From positions 496,001 to 560,000 of the forward strand of contig OZ241353.1 of assembly GCA_965200375.1 (NCBI GenBank): DNA of 64,000 nt. Direction: 5' to 3'. The DNA comes from VXYL01 sp965200375 (lineage in GTDB: Bacteria > Pseudomonadota > Gammaproteobacteria > Pseudomonadales > Azotimanducaceae). The position numbers were made by a program, and so were the translations under genes. The notes beneath the pieces were generated by a model. That model ran no database searches. It was not told where the DNA came from and saw only the letters and a program-made list of their open reading frames with translations. Below, piece after piece: positions 1 through 9,344 of the stretch (the first letter of the stretch is position 1; each line of letters starts with the position of its first letter).

Positions 1-542
1 AACGCCTGCGGCAAGTGAAGATACTGGAAGCGCGGCAGGTCGATGTCCGCAAGGGTTGCGCCGCGCACCGGCGCCAAGTCGAAGGGCGCGTCGCCATGCC
101 TGCGCTTTTCGTTCAGCATGCGTTCGTCCTGGGCGCTGGCGATGCTTCGTCGCGGGCCGACGCGGGTCCAGATGCGGCCCTGGTAGCGCACCGGGGGCGA
201 ATCGGCCGGCGCCACCATCACGACCGCGATGTCCGCGCCCGCCAACCGCCGTTTGCTCACCGTCATGGTGGGGATCGGCAGAATGTTGCCGTCCGTCTTG
301 CAGTGCGCGAGGTGCAGCAACAGGGCGTCGTTGATCTCCAGCCCCGACGGCGAGCCGTCGTCGCGAGCGCCCACGAAGACAACGCCCGGCCGACGGTGCC
401 CGGGCAAGTCGTTGGCGAACGCGCAAATGGCTTGGCGCACGGTTCTTGGCGCCGCCCCGGCAAAGGTCTCCTTGCGTTCGACCAGATCCGACTCCACGTC
501 CGCGAGCAGCGCTTCGAGTTCGGCATCGGTGTAGAAGTGCAT
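1..542 (-). CDS. AlbA_2 (Schlafen-type) DNA-binding-domain protein, 3' end outside window
   Basis: About 180 residues are visible; the reading frame is open from an ATG at 542 to the window edge, so the C-terminus is missing. The N-terminal part has the AlbA_2/Schlafen pattern: an ERKE motif near residue 23, then a segment ending in ICAFAND, a GVVFVGARDDGS strand, and later YQGRIWTRVGPR. In this family the domain is linked to nucleic-acid binding or ATP-dependent transcriptional regulation, and it is often found in defence or accessory loci. It is divergent from the nitric oxide reductase genes. The exact role cannot be told without the missing C-terminal region. Confidence 0.75.
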   Translation of the reverse strand, partial: MHFYTDAELEALLADVESDLVERKETFAGAAPRTVRQAICAFANDLPGHRRPGVVFVGARDDGSPSGLEINDALLLHLAHCKTDGNILPIPTMTVSKRRLAGADIAVVMVAPADSPPVRYQGRIWTRVGPRRSIASAQDERMLNEKRRHGDAPFDLAPVRGATLADIDLPRFQYLHLPQA

Positions 543-719
543 GGCGTCTCGTGGCAGCGCGGCCGTCTGCAAGTCACGTCGTTGCAACCGTGCGGATTGT
601 AGGTCAGGGACGCCGACGCGGGCGACGGACGTGCCGCCGCCACCTTCGGTAATTCCTTATAGCCGCGCATCCGCGGAGGTAGTTCGATATGCCTCGTGTC
701 CGCATCGCCTCGGCTAGGA

Positions 720-1031
720 ATGGAACCAGAGCACATTCCCCAACTGGCCGCCGCCGGGCTCTCGGCCGCGGCGGTGGTGCTGTGCGGCGCCGGCTACGCG
801 CTGCTGCTGGCGCTCGGCCGCGCGCGGGGCTCCGCCGTTCTCCGCCGCGCCGCCTTGATCGCGTACGCGGGCGTGGTGCTGGCCGCGGCGGGGCTCTCCT
901 GGGCGCTGGAGCTGCAAGGGCCGTGGCTGCTGCTCGTCGCCGTCCTGCTCGTCGGCTACTTCGTCGCGCCCAGGGCGGTGTGGCGGCTGTCGGTGGCGAC
1001 GCATCGGCATCCCGGGGGCGACGATGGCTGA
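720..1031 (+). CDS. Small membrane protein of the nitric oxide reductase cluster
   Basis: 103 residues with two or three hydrophobic helices (roughly residues 8-30, 42-60 and 62-80) and a short Arg/His-rich tail. It overlaps the start of norC by 8 bases, so it is probably translated with it. I do not recognise a named family; an accessory subunit or assembly factor of the Nor complex is an inference from position only. The start is uncertain: ATG at 720 gives a clean hydrophilic start, but a GTG at 696 in the same frame follows a GGAGGT at 675-680 at a long spacing. Confidence 0.6.
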   Translation: MEPEHIPQLAAAGLSAAAVVLCGAGYALLLALGRARGSAVLRRAALIAYAGVVLAAAGLSWALELQGPWLLLVAVLLVGYFVAPRAVWRLSVATHRHPGGDDG

Positions 1032-1632
1032 CGCGGAGAGCGCACCGTGGTGGGCCGCCGAGGACTTCTGGCGCAAGTGCGCCATCTTCGTCACCGCGTT
1101 CATGGCGCTGGCGCTCATCCTGCTCACCTTCCATTCGCTGGCGGCCATTCAGAGCGGCGCAGGCCGGGTGCCGGCGTACTCCGTCGTCAACCACCGCATC
1201 GACTACCGGATGGATCGTGAACGCGGCTACCAGGTGCCGGTGATCGGCGAAGAAGCGCCGCTGTTCGGGCGCAAGCTCACGGAAGCCGAGGCCGAGGAAC
1301 TGGTCGATCTGGGCAAGCTCACGGTGCAGGCGAAGAACTGCATGAACTGCCACACGCTGCTCGGCAACGGCGCCTACTACGCGCCAGACCTCACCAAGGC
1401 TTGGCTGGACCCGGGCTGGGGCAACGAACAGGCGCGGGAGACCTTGATGACGCTGTTCCTCAAGGATCCGATTGCCAACGCCCGCACCTTCGGCACCGGC
1501 CGGCGCATGCCGGACATGGACCTCACGGACGACGAAGTGCGCGGCGTCATCGCCTTCCTGAAGTGGATGTCCGCCGTGGACACCAACGGCTTCCCGCGTG
1601 GCTTCACCCCGCTGCCGCAGGGAGGCGCGTGA
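1024..1632 (+). CDS. norC: Nitric oxide reductase cytochrome c subunit (NorC-like)
   Basis: 202 residues. One N-terminal membrane anchor (about residues 17-42) is followed by a periplasmic cytochrome c domain with a single haem site, CMNCH, at residues 106-110, and a likely axial Met in RRMPDMD near residue 160. NorC passes electrons from soluble carriers to NorB, which reduces nitric oxide to nitrous oxide. The stop codon shares one base with the norB start (TGATG), which indicates translational coupling. Size and layout match the family; confidence is high because norB follows directly. Confidence 0.9.
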   Translation: MADAESAPWWAAEDFWRKCAIFVTAFMALALILLTFHSLAAIQSGAGRVPAYSVVNHRIDYRMDRERGYQVPVIGEEAPLFGRKLTEAEAEELVDLGKLTVQAKNCMNCHTLLGNGAYYAPDLTKAWLDPGWGNEQARETLMTLFLKDPIANARTFGTGRRMPDMDLTDDEVRGVIAFLKWMSAVDTNGFPRGFTPLPQGGA

Positions 1633-3131
1633 TGGCCGAAGCCGCCGTGGACATGCCCGCGGGCGGGGTTGGTGTTTCTGCCCGGCCCGTCTCCGCCGAA
1701 GCGACGCCGTTGAGCGCGGCGCAGCGGTTGGCGCTCAAGTACTTCCTCGTGGCGATGGTGCTGTTCTTCGCGCAGATGGTGTTCGGCTTGATCGCCGGCC
1801 TGCAGTTCCTGATGCCGGACTTCCTGCACGGCGTGCTGGACTTCAACGTCAACCGCATGGTGCACATCAACGCCATGATCGTGTGGATGCTGTACGGCTT
1901 CATCGGCGCCATCTACTGGCTGGTGGAGGACGAAGCCGGCGTGCCGCTGGTGGGCATCCGCATCGCCCAGGCCACGTTCTGGGTGCTGACGACCGCCGTG
2001 GCGGCGGTGGTGGTGGTGTTCCTCGTCGTGCAGGCGGGGCCCGGCGAGATGCGCAGCATCTGGCTCATCAACGAAGGGCGCGAGTACATCGAGGCGCCGC
2101 GCTGGGCGGACATCGGCATCGTCGTGTGCATGGCGGCGTTCTTCTACAACGTCGCCGCCACCTTCATGAAGGGGCGCTGGAGCGGCATCTCCGGCACGCT
2201 GGTGCTGGACCTCATCGCGCTCGCCGGGCTGTACTTCGCCGGCATGTTCTACACCACCAACCTCTCGGTGGACCAGTACTGGTGGTGGTGGGTGGTTCAC
2301 CTGTGGGTGGAGGCCACCTGGGAAGTGCTGGTGGGCTGCATCATGGCCTGGGGCTTGATGAAGACCCTGGGCGTGCGGCGCAGGATCGTCACCACCTGGC
2401 TGTACATCGAGGTGGCGCTGATGTTCGGCTCCGGCATCCTCGGCCTCGGCCACCACTACTTCTGGATCGGCACGCCGGAGTACTGGCTGGGCATCGGCGG
2501 CTTCTTCTCGGCCCTCGAACCCGTGCCGCTGGTGGCGATGGTGGTGCATGCCGTCTACGACGCCGGCCGGCACGGCTTCCAGAGCAACAACCACCCGGCG
2601 CTGGCGTGGCTCATCGCCCACGCCTTCGGCAACTTCCTGGGCGCCGGCGTGTGGGGCTTCATCCAGACCCTGCCGCAGATCAACATCTACACCCACGGCA
2701 CCCAGTGGTCTGCGTCCCACGGCCACCTGGCGTTCTTCGGCGCCTACGCCACCATCGTGGTGGCCTTCGTCTACCTGGCCCTGCAGCGCTGGCGCGGCGA
2801 CGTGTGGATGTCCGGCGACCTGCCGGACCGCGGCTGGAAGTGGAAGTGGGCGCTCGCTCTGCTGAACGTCGGGGCCTTGGGCATGACCATCGCGCTGCTG
2901 ATCGCCGGCTACGAGCAGTCGTTCACGGAACGCGCCATCGGCGGCTCGACGTGGCAGGCCTACTTCGAGGGGCAGACGACGATGTGGTTCGTGCAGGCGA
3001 TGTACTGGCGCATGGTCTTCGGCGTGATGATGACCCTCGGCCTGGTGCTGCTGCTGTGGGACTTCCTCGCCATCGGCCGAAACGAGACCCGCCCGGCGAA
3101 GCCCGTCCCCCGCGAACCGGACGCCCCATGA
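1632..3131 (+). CDS. norB: Nitric oxide reductase large subunit (cNOR type)
   Basis: 499 residues, about twelve hydrophobic helices; member of the haem-copper oxidase superfamily. Visible hallmarks are the haem-ligand region HINAMIVW, the Glu-bearing HLWVEATWE segment typical of cNOR NorB, HHYFWIG, and the paired His stretch ending SHGHLAFFGAY. It catalyses reduction of two NO to N2O in the inner membrane using electrons from NorC. The ATG at 1632 overlaps the norC stop; longer in-frame extensions run through norC and are not credible. Its last 1076 bases recur at 8269-9344, so the locus has been partly duplicated. Confidence 0.93.
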   Translation: MAEAAVDMPAGGVGVSARPVSAEATPLSAAQRLALKYFLVAMVLFFAQMVFGLIAGLQFLMPDFLHGVLDFNVNRMVHINAMIVWMLYGFIGAIYWLVEDEAGVPLVGIRIAQATFWVLTTAVAAVVVVFLVVQAGPGEMRSIWLINEGREYIEAPRWADIGIVVCMAAFFYNVAATFMKGRWSGISGTLVLDLIALAGLYFAGMFYTTNLSVDQYWWWWVVHLWVEATWEVLVGCIMAWGLMKTLGVRRRIVTTWLYIEVALMFGSGILGLGHHYFWIGTPEYWLGIGGFFSALEPVPLVAMVVHAVYDAGRHGFQSNNHPALAWLIAHAFGNFLGAGVWGFIQTLPQINIYTHGTQWSASHGHLAFFGAYATIVVAFVYLALQRWRGDVWMSGDLPDRGWKWKWALALLNVGALGMTIALLIAGYEQSFTERAIGGSTWQAYFEGQTTMWFVQAMYWRMVFGVMMTLGLVLLLWDFLAIGRNETRPAKPVPREPDAP

Positions 3132-3463
3132 GCGCAAGACGCGGCTGGACGCTGTTCGCGGCCTTCGCCATTGGTGCGCTGCTGCTGGCGTGGCCGCGCA
3201 CCGCCGTGGCGGTCGGCGACGCCGATGCCGGCGCCGCCAAGGCCGCCCTCTGCGCCGCCTGCCACGGCCAGAACGGCATCAGCAGCAATCCGCTGTGGCC
3301 AAGCCTGGCGGGGCAGCAGGAGGCGTATCTGGCCAAGCAGATCAAGGCGTTCCGCGACGGCGAACGGTCGGACGTGTCGATGCAGCCGTTCGTGGCGAAC
3401 TTGACGGATCAGGATGTCGAGGATCTGGCGGCGCATTACGCGGGGCTGTCGCCTTGCCCTTGA
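2056..3463 (+). repeat. Direct repeat copy 1: 3' norB plus cytochrome c
   Basis: This 1408-bp segment aligns without gaps to 8269-9676 (offset 6213). By eye the first 769 bases, up to 2824, are identical; from 2825 onward about thirty or more substitutions appear, many silent. Homology begins inside norB codon 142 and ends at or just after the cytochrome c stop. Confidence 0.93.
3128..3463 (+). CDS. Secreted class I cytochrome c
   Basis: 111 residues with a Sec-type signal peptide (Arg-rich start, hydrophobic core, cleavage probable after TAVA) and a single haem-binding CAACH at about residues 41-45; the partner Met lies in VSMQPF. It overlaps the end of norB by four bases (ATGA), so it is the last gene of the nor operon and probably the direct electron donor to NorC. 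A second, slightly diverged and intact copy lies at 9341-9676; the proteins differ at about ten positions, mostly in the signal peptide and C-terminus. Confidence 0.88.
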   Translation: MSARRGWTLFAAFAIGALLLAWPRTAVAVGDADAGAAKAALCAACHGQNGISSNPLWPSLAGQQEAYLAKQIKAFRDGERSDVSMQPFVANLTDQDVEDLAAHYAGLSPCP

Positions 3464-3707
3464 GGCGCTGGTTCCAACTGCGCCCACAAACGGTCGGTTG
3501 ACGCGAGCGCGGGCACCCAATACGATTCGGGTGATGGGGCGACGGGCCGTGTCTGCCAGAGTACGGGCTCCGACACCCGACTGCCTGCTCTAGGGGCGGT
3601 TCGGTTGCCAGCGTGTCCGCTGTCGCGCATGACGTCGTGACTCCATGCGGTTTTCGGCAGATGGAAGCGGGATAAGGCGTGTCCATGCTTCCAATTGAGA
3701 CCTCGCT

Positions 3708-6700
3708 ATGCATTTGACAGCACGACTCGCTTGGCACGACAGCGGATGGAATGGCACCATCTGCCAGCAACCCCAGTGCAATACTTATTGCGTTGGCAGC
3801 CAGTCTTATCCTGGCGACGTAATAGCCAGACAACGCGATGTCCGGCGCGAGACGGACAATGCTGGCCGCCCTGTGACATCTCTGCAAGGGCCCGACTTGC
3901 CGCCCTGCGTCTACAGTGTGAACGCGTTTGGCGACGCTACGATCAAGGGTTTCTCCAACCCTCCCGATTGGATGCGCGAGGGCGCAGCGAGAACAGAGTG
4001 GGACATCCCACCGGCAACGGTTTGCGTGTGGCCCTACGAGGAGGTCTTTTCTGAAGAAGTAAAGGACAATCAAGGGCGATACGACAACGACGCCCGTGCC
4101 CAAAAGGTTGAGGAGTTCATCGCGGACATCAAGGCAGACACAAGCCTTATCTTCTATTACGCGAATTATTCAAATCCGTTCTCCGAGGACGAACGCCCGC
4201 GCTATGTGCTGCTGGGCGTCTCCCGAGTACGGCAAATCGGCCCGGCACTTCACTACGCCGACACTACGGAATATGTACGCCGGCGGTACGCCGGCGGCAT
4301 GATCTGGGCCCGCAACATCACGTCCCACTATCCGGAACAAGGTCTGAGACTGCCCTACCATCGCTACCGCGATGACCCTGAAACTCTCGCACGCTTGGTC
4401 GTTTTCCCGGAGAACCCGCGCGTATGTAAGTACGGTGCCCGGCGCATAACGGACGACGACGCGATCGGCCTTCTGGAACAGTTCCTCAGCGCCGTTGAGC
4501 AACTGCGTCACATTGGCGACGATAGTGAAAATTGGGATCAGCGCCAAGAGTGGATACTCGGCTGCATCACCGACTTGTGGCACCGCCGCGGTCTTTACCC
4601 GGGCTTACCCAATGTTCTTCGCCTGCTGGGTGCCACTGCCTCCGTGAGGCCGGTGATCGAATCGATAAATGCAGGCAAAGCCCAAGAGATACATGCGGAG
4701 GTTTTCGCTGCACTTGACGAAGGTCGGGAAGCATCGGAGATCGGCCTTACTGACCGTCCTTTGGAGAGGGCCTCTCGTCAGTGGAAGCTTCGTACCGAGG
4801 CAGAACGCGCACTGCTCGCATCTTTGCTGCCACGCTTGGATCTCGATCTCGATCAGATGTCGCGCATAGCATCGACTAACGAAAGGCAGAGGGATACGCA
4901 CGGTCTGACGTTTGCGGTCGATGCACCGCTTCGCAATCCATATCTGATTTCCGAATGTTATCTGGGCGACAATCCCGACGACCGTATTTCATGGCCAGCA
5001 GTGGACCGCGCCGTCCTCCCATCACCAGAGCTCGGTGGAGCAGCATACTCAGATATGGAGGTTGACGACGGGCGGCGTTTGCGGGCGCTTTGCGTGGATG
5101 AAATCGGACGTGAGCCCAATCACACCTTCCAAGCGTCCAACAAAGTGCTGGAACGCGTGAACGAGCGGCTTAAGACACTGCCGGAGTGGAAGACGGCCAC
5201 CTTCACCGAACGGTACTTCGAAGTCGACGGCAAGACATTGGATGAGGCGCTGGTTTTTCGTCCGCGCACCGAAGGTGAAGAGGGCGAAGGCGTCGGCCAC
5301 CATTGGCTATATCTACGTTCGGTTCATGAAGACGAGCGTGAAGTGGAGGCAGCGCTGATGAAGCTGTCCGCGAGACCGGATATAGCTCTTGCGCGGCCTT
5401 TCTCCAAAGAACAGTGGGTAGACAACATATTGGACCCCAGAAGCAACCTGCTTACCAACGCTCGGGAACGCTACGTCGAGGCAGTCGAAGGCCAAGCGGA
5501 CGCTTGCTGCTCGGTCTTTCGACGACCATTGGCTGTCGTCACGGGAGCTGCAGGAACGGGCAAGACGACAGCGGTCTGCGCCATGATCTTAGCGGTGCGT
5601 ACTACCGAAGGAGAAGGTGCATCAATTACCGTATTGGCACCCACAGGCAAAGCGTCCGATCGCCTCCGTACCAAGCTCCAGCAACGCGAAATCGAAGGCG
5701 TGGAGATTTCGACCGTGCATTCCTATCTGGCTAGGGAAGGCTGGTTGAACGACAACCTTACCTACCGGAGGCAAGGTGGTGGCCGCCGCGGCCAAGGAAC
5801 CATCATTATCGACGAGGCATCCATGTTGGATCTGGACCTGATGGCCACGTTTGTTCGTGCCATCGACTGGCGGGCCGTTCGTCGTTTGGTCCTTGTAGGC
5901 GACCCCAATCAGCTTCCTCCCATAGGGCGCGGTCGTGTGTTTGCCGATACCATCGAGTGGCTATCCGGCAAGCCGTCCACTTGTGTGGCCAAACTCAAGC
6001 ACAACTTACGTCAGCTCGAGAACGAGATCGCTGGCAACGGGACCGCGATTCTTCGCCTAGCCAACCTTTTCATCGCCCAAAGCGCTGACGGCAACGGCGA
6101 GGCGACCACGCCCGATGCCGAGGAGTTGTTGACTCAGGTACATCGTGGTGGGGAGGTCGATGCAGATCTGCGTGTCGTATATTGGAGCGACGCGCAAGGA
6201 CTAGCCGCACAGCTAGTGGATACTATTGAATGGGAAATGTCAAATAACACTGGCCAGGCGCAGGACCCTGACAAACCCTACAAGCTGTGGCGAGCTGCCA
6301 CGGAGTGGAAGGCGGACGTCTATCAAATACTCACGCCCCACCGCGGGGAGCTGCACGGCGTGGAGGCGTTGAATAGTGCTGTTCAAGACCGGGTGGCCGC
6401 GACGGCGGTCCAAGCGTACGGCATGCTAAATGGCATAACCTTGTATGACAAAGTAATTCAGGTCCGAAACAGGTCGCGGTCGAACCCTATCTCGGCATAC
6501 GATTTGGACACCAAACGCCGCGATCGTATTGAGATATACAATGGCCAAATGGGCTTTGTTTCCAAGCACATTTCAGACAGGAATAAGAAACGCTATAACT
6601 TGAGTGTTCGATTTGCTCATAAGGAAAACTGGATCGTGGATTACTCGGGTTCTAGCGAGGTGGAGGATAACCTAGAACTTGCGTACGCGGTCTCCATCCA

Positions 6701-7307
6701 TAAGGCGCAAGGAAGCGAGTTCGACCATACCTATATTGTCGTGCCTAGGAACCACGGACGCTCTCTTTCTTCGGAACTGCTGTACACCGCACTAACCCGA
6801 GCTACCAAACACTGCACGTTGCTGATCGAGCAGAGCGCTGCCACGCTGCTTTCTGCGCGGCGCCCTGAAAACGGGCAGATCAGGCAAGTTAACTCATCTT
6901 TGTTCGAGGGTCTTTTTCACGCGGTGCCGGACGCGCTTCTAAGGCGGTCGGACTGGTATGTTGAGGGCCGCGTACACGAAGCACTAACGGGGGATATGGT
7001 TCGATCCAAATCTGAGCTAATCATTGCCAATCTCCTCGCTGAACGCGGGATATCATTTGAATACGAGATGCCGCTGCTTGCCCCGGACGGAACAATGTAT
7101 TTGCCGGATTTCTCGATTGTCCACCAGGGTGTGAGATGGTTCTGGGAGCATTGGGGAATGATGTCGAAAGAGACATACCGTGACCATCGGAAGACCAAGT
7201 TGGCGTGGTACGATGAACACTTTCCCGGACGTCTAATCGAGACGTTCGAGAGCTCGACGTTGAGCCGTGACGCGGTGCGAATCGTGGAGGAGAGGTTTAC
7301 GGAGTGA
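3708..7307 (+). CDS. Large superfamily I (RecD-like) helicase with C-terminal PD-(D/E)XK-like nuclease domain
   Basis: 1199 residues. Residues 1-60 form an unfamiliar module rich in conserved-looking Cys, His and Trp (HDSGWNGTIC, NTYCVG, SYPGDVI). The helicase core has Walker A GAAGTGKT at about 613, Walker B IIIDEAS at about 699, LVGDPNQLPP at about 728 and a UvrD_C_2-type SIHKAQGSE at about 995. The C-terminus (about 1100-1199) has E...LPDF...WEHWG...YRDHRK, which fits a nuclease fold. GC content and codon use are much lower and more AT-tolerant than in neighbouring genes, so transfer is likely. Unwinding plus cutting of foreign DNA is inferred, not shown. The start ATG at 3708 has only a weak ribosome site. 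Confidence 0.82.
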   Translation: MHLTARLAWHDSGWNGTICQQPQCNTYCVGSQSYPGDVIARQRDVRRETDNAGRPVTSLQGPDLPPCVYSVNAFGDATIKGFSNPPDWMREGAARTEWDIPPATVCVWPYEEVFSEEVKDNQGRYDNDARAQKVEEFIADIKADTSLIFYYANYSNPFSEDERPRYVLLGVSRVRQIGPALHYADTTEYVRRRYAGGMIWARNITSHYPEQGLRLPYHRYRDDPETLARLVVFPENPRVCKYGARRITDDDAIGLLEQFLSAVEQLRHIGDDSENWDQRQEWILGCITDLWHRRGLYPGLPNVLRLLGATASVRPVIESINAGKAQEIHAEVFAALDEGREASEIGLTDRPLERASRQWKLRTEAERALLASLLPRLDLDLDQMSRIASTNERQRDTHGLTFAVDAPLRNPYLISECYLGDNPDDRISWPAVDRAVLPSPELGGAAYSDMEVDDGRRLRALCVDEIGREPNHTFQASNKVLERVNERLKTLPEWKTATFTERYFEVDGKTLDEALVFRPRTEGEEGEGVGHHWLYLRSVHEDEREVEAALMKLSARPDIALARPFSKEQWVDNILDPRSNLLTNARERYVEAVEGQADACCSVFRRPLAVVTGAAGTGKTTAVCAMILAVRTTEGEGASITVLAPTGKASDRLRTKLQQREIEGVEISTVHSYLAREGWLNDNLTYRRQGGGRRGQGTIIIDEASMLDLDLMATFVRAIDWRAVRRLVLVGDPNQLPPIGRGRVFADTIEWLSGKPSTCVAKLKHNLRQLENEIAGNGTAILRLANLFIAQSADGNGEATTPDAEELLTQVHRGGEVDADLRVVYWSDAQGLAAQLVDTIEWEMSNNTGQAQDPDKPYKLWRAATEWKADVYQILTPHRGELHGVEALNSAVQDRVAATAVQAYGMLNGITLYDKVIQVRNRSRSNPISAYDLDTKRRDRIEIYNGQMGFVSKHISDRNKKRYNLSVRFAHKENWIVDYSGSSEVEDNLELAYAVSIHKAQGSEFDHTYIVVPRNHGRSLSSELLYTALTRATKHCTLLIEQSAATLLSARRPENGQIRQVNSSLFEGLFHAVPDALLRRSDWYVEGRVHEALTGDMVRSKSELIIANLLAERGISFEYEMPLLAPDGTMYLPDFSIVHQGVRWFWEHWGMMSKETYRDHRKTKLAWYDEHFPGRLIETFESSTLSRDAVRIVEERFTE

Positions 7308-7447
7308 TCGACGGCCACCGAGGCGGGCGAGCTGGATGGCGTCTGGCGGACGGATTGAACGGTTAGCAGACGGCGAAGGCTGTGGACACCGCTTGGATCG
7401 AAGGTCAGCACGGCGACGCTGGTGGTGATGGTGCGCTAGACGAGCTC

Positions 7448-7792
7448 TTATGCCCCTGCACCGGCTATTGTTGCCACGATTAGGGTTAACAAGACCAACG
7501 ATGCGACGAACAACCAGATCGTGATCTGTGCAACGAGTCGGGAGCCTTCAGCGAGTAGCGCCATAGGGAGCGCTAGCAGCCAGAACAGGAACCCGCACAT
7601 GCCATATACGGGGCCGTCTAGGCCGCGCGTACGCGCTATCCAGCCGCACAGAACTCCCATGGCCAGCGTGAACGCCAGATACGTGAGCGGAGCAAAGAGC
7701 ATCAGCAATGCGCCCAACACGCAAAGCACCGCCAACGCTGTCGTCAACCCGCTGCCTACCTCTCGCTTCTCCGTATCGTCGGCCATGGTCAT
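7448..7792 (-). CDS. Small four-helix membrane protein in the accessory block
   Basis: 114 residues: a charged start (ADDTEKRE), then three to four hydrophobic helices (about residues 17-40, 42-60, 66-88 and 92-112). No enzyme motif is visible and I do not recognise a family. The start ATG at 7792 overlaps the stop of the upstream gene (7789-8121) as ATGA, which suggests translational coupling; a second ATG at 7786 follows GAAGGA at a better distance. The gene converges on the helicase gene. A membrane effector or anchor role would be speculation. Confidence 0.55.
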   Translation of the reverse strand: MTMADDTEKREVGSGLTTALAVLCVLGALLMLFAPLTYLAFTLAMGVLCGWIARTRGLDGPVYGMCGFLFWLLALPMALLAEGSRLVAQITIWLFVASLVLLTLIVATIAGAGA

Positions 7793-8121
7793 TCCTTCAG
7801 TCGGCCGTGGAGTCCATGTGCTTGGCCGTCCCACAGCAGTTGGTTCAAGTCCTTCTTCGTTATCGTGGTTGACCTCAGCGTTCGGGTGGGGCGAGTTGGC
7901 GTCACCCGCGTGCTGATGTCGCGGGACCATTTCGCACGGCAACTTGGGTTGTCCGCGTCTTGGCGAAGCCTGTCGACCAGCCTCCGTCTCGCATCTTCAT
8001 AGTCGCTGGTTATCCCGCTCCCTAGCAGAACGCTTTCAGGGACATCCATTATGCTTGAAATGCAAGAAATTTCCAACTTTCGGAGTTCCAGGGGTGCGGG
8101 GGTTCTCGCGCACTTCAACAT
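7789..8121 (-). CDS. Hypothetical soluble protein coupled to the small membrane protein
   Basis: 110 residues, hydrophilic and basic, with no membrane segment or recognised motif; the stretch DYEDARRRLVDRLRQDAD is predicted helical. Its stop overlaps the start of the next gene by four bases, which supports it being real, as does the fact that it ends exactly there. Its 5' end lies about 150 bp from the start of the duplicated norB segment. The upstream limit is uncertain, because internal ATG codons exist at about residue 25. Confidence 0.45.
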   Translation of the reverse strand: MLKCARTPAPLELRKLEISCISSIMDVPESVLLGSGITSDYEDARRRLVDRLRQDADNPSCRAKWSRDISTRVTPTRPTRTLRSTTITKKDLNQLLWDGQAHGLHGRLKE

Positions 8122-8268
8122 GGCGTTCGTTCTGTTCGCGTGGGGCTCTGGTCGCTCGAGACGGTAAGCGACCGCTCTGAGGGCGGCTTGAAGCGGAAGT
8201 GGCGCAACGACCTGCGCCGGCTACACCTTCGTGGTCTGATCGTTTGTTCTCGGCACGAGTCGCCAACT

Positions 8269-9344
8269 GCATCTGGCTCATCAACGAAGGGCGCGAGTAC
8301 ATCGAGGCGCCGCGCTGGGCGGACATCGGCATCGTCGTGTGCATGGCGGCGTTCTTCTACAACGTCGCCGCCACCTTCATGAAGGGGCGCTGGAGCGGCA
8401 TCTCCGGCACGCTGGTGCTGGACCTCATCGCGCTCGCCGGGCTGTACTTCGCCGGCATGTTCTACACCACCAACCTCTCGGTGGACCAGTACTGGTGGTG
8501 GTGGGTGGTTCACCTGTGGGTGGAGGCCACCTGGGAAGTGCTGGTGGGCTGCATCATGGCCTGGGGCTTGATGAAGACCCTGGGCGTGCGGCGCAGGATC
8601 GTCACCACCTGGCTGTACATCGAGGTGGCGCTGATGTTCGGCTCCGGCATCCTCGGCCTCGGCCACCACTACTTCTGGATCGGCACGCCGGAGTACTGGC
8701 TGGGCATCGGCGGCTTCTTCTCGGCCCTCGAACCCGTGCCGCTGGTGGCGATGGTGGTGCATGCCGTCTACGACGCCGGCCGGCACGGCTTCCAGAGCAA
8801 CAACCACCCGGCGCTGGCGTGGCTCATCGCCCACGCCTTCGGCAACTTCCTGGGCGCCGGCGTGTGGGGCTTCATCCAGACCCTGCCGCAGATCAACATC
8901 TACACCCACGGCACCCAGTGGTCTGCGTCCCACGGCCACCTGGCGTTCTTCGGCGCCTACGCCACCATCGTGGTGGCCTTCGTCTACCTGGCCCTGCAGC
9001 GCTGGCGCGGCGACGTGTGGATGTCCGGCGACCTGCCCGACCGCGGCTGGAAGTGGAAGTGGGCGCTCGCTCTGCTGAACGTCGGCGCCTTGGGCATGAC
9101 CATCGCGCTCTTGATCGCCGGCTACGAGCAGTCCTTCACGGAACGCGCCATCGGCGGCTCGACGTGGCAGGCCTACTTCGAGGGGCAGACGACGATGTGG
9201 TTCGTGCAGGCCATGTACTGGCGCATGATCTTCGGCGTGATGATGACCCTCGGCCTGGCGCTGCTGCTGTGGGACTTCCTCGCCATCGGCCGCAACGAAA
9301 CCCGCCCGGCGAAGCCCGTCCCCCGCGAGCCGGACGCCCCATGA
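8269..9344 (+). pseudogene. norB: 5'-truncated duplicate of norB
   Basis: Encodes the last 358 residues of NorB almost unchanged but lacks the first 141 residues, including the first membrane helices and the HINAMIVW haem-ligand segment. The frame is open upstream to a GTG at 8199, adding about 23 unrelated residues, so a chimeric protein could be made but should not fold into a working reductase. The frame has not decayed, and its 3' part carries mostly silent differences from copy 1, which argues for recent acquisition from a related allele rather than a long-dead copy. Confidence 0.88.

Noticed and set aside
1377..3137. 586-codon open frame antisense to norC-norB
   Set aside because: Long antisense frames are normal in high-GC DNA. 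Its translation is His/Gln/Arg-rich without domain features, and the same type of frame occurs opposite most long genes here.
3464..8268. Integrative element with attachment sites around the helicase segment
   Set aside because: No integrase, transposase or tRNA target is visible, and the flanking repeats are long nor sequences rather than short att sites; homologous recombination explains them better.
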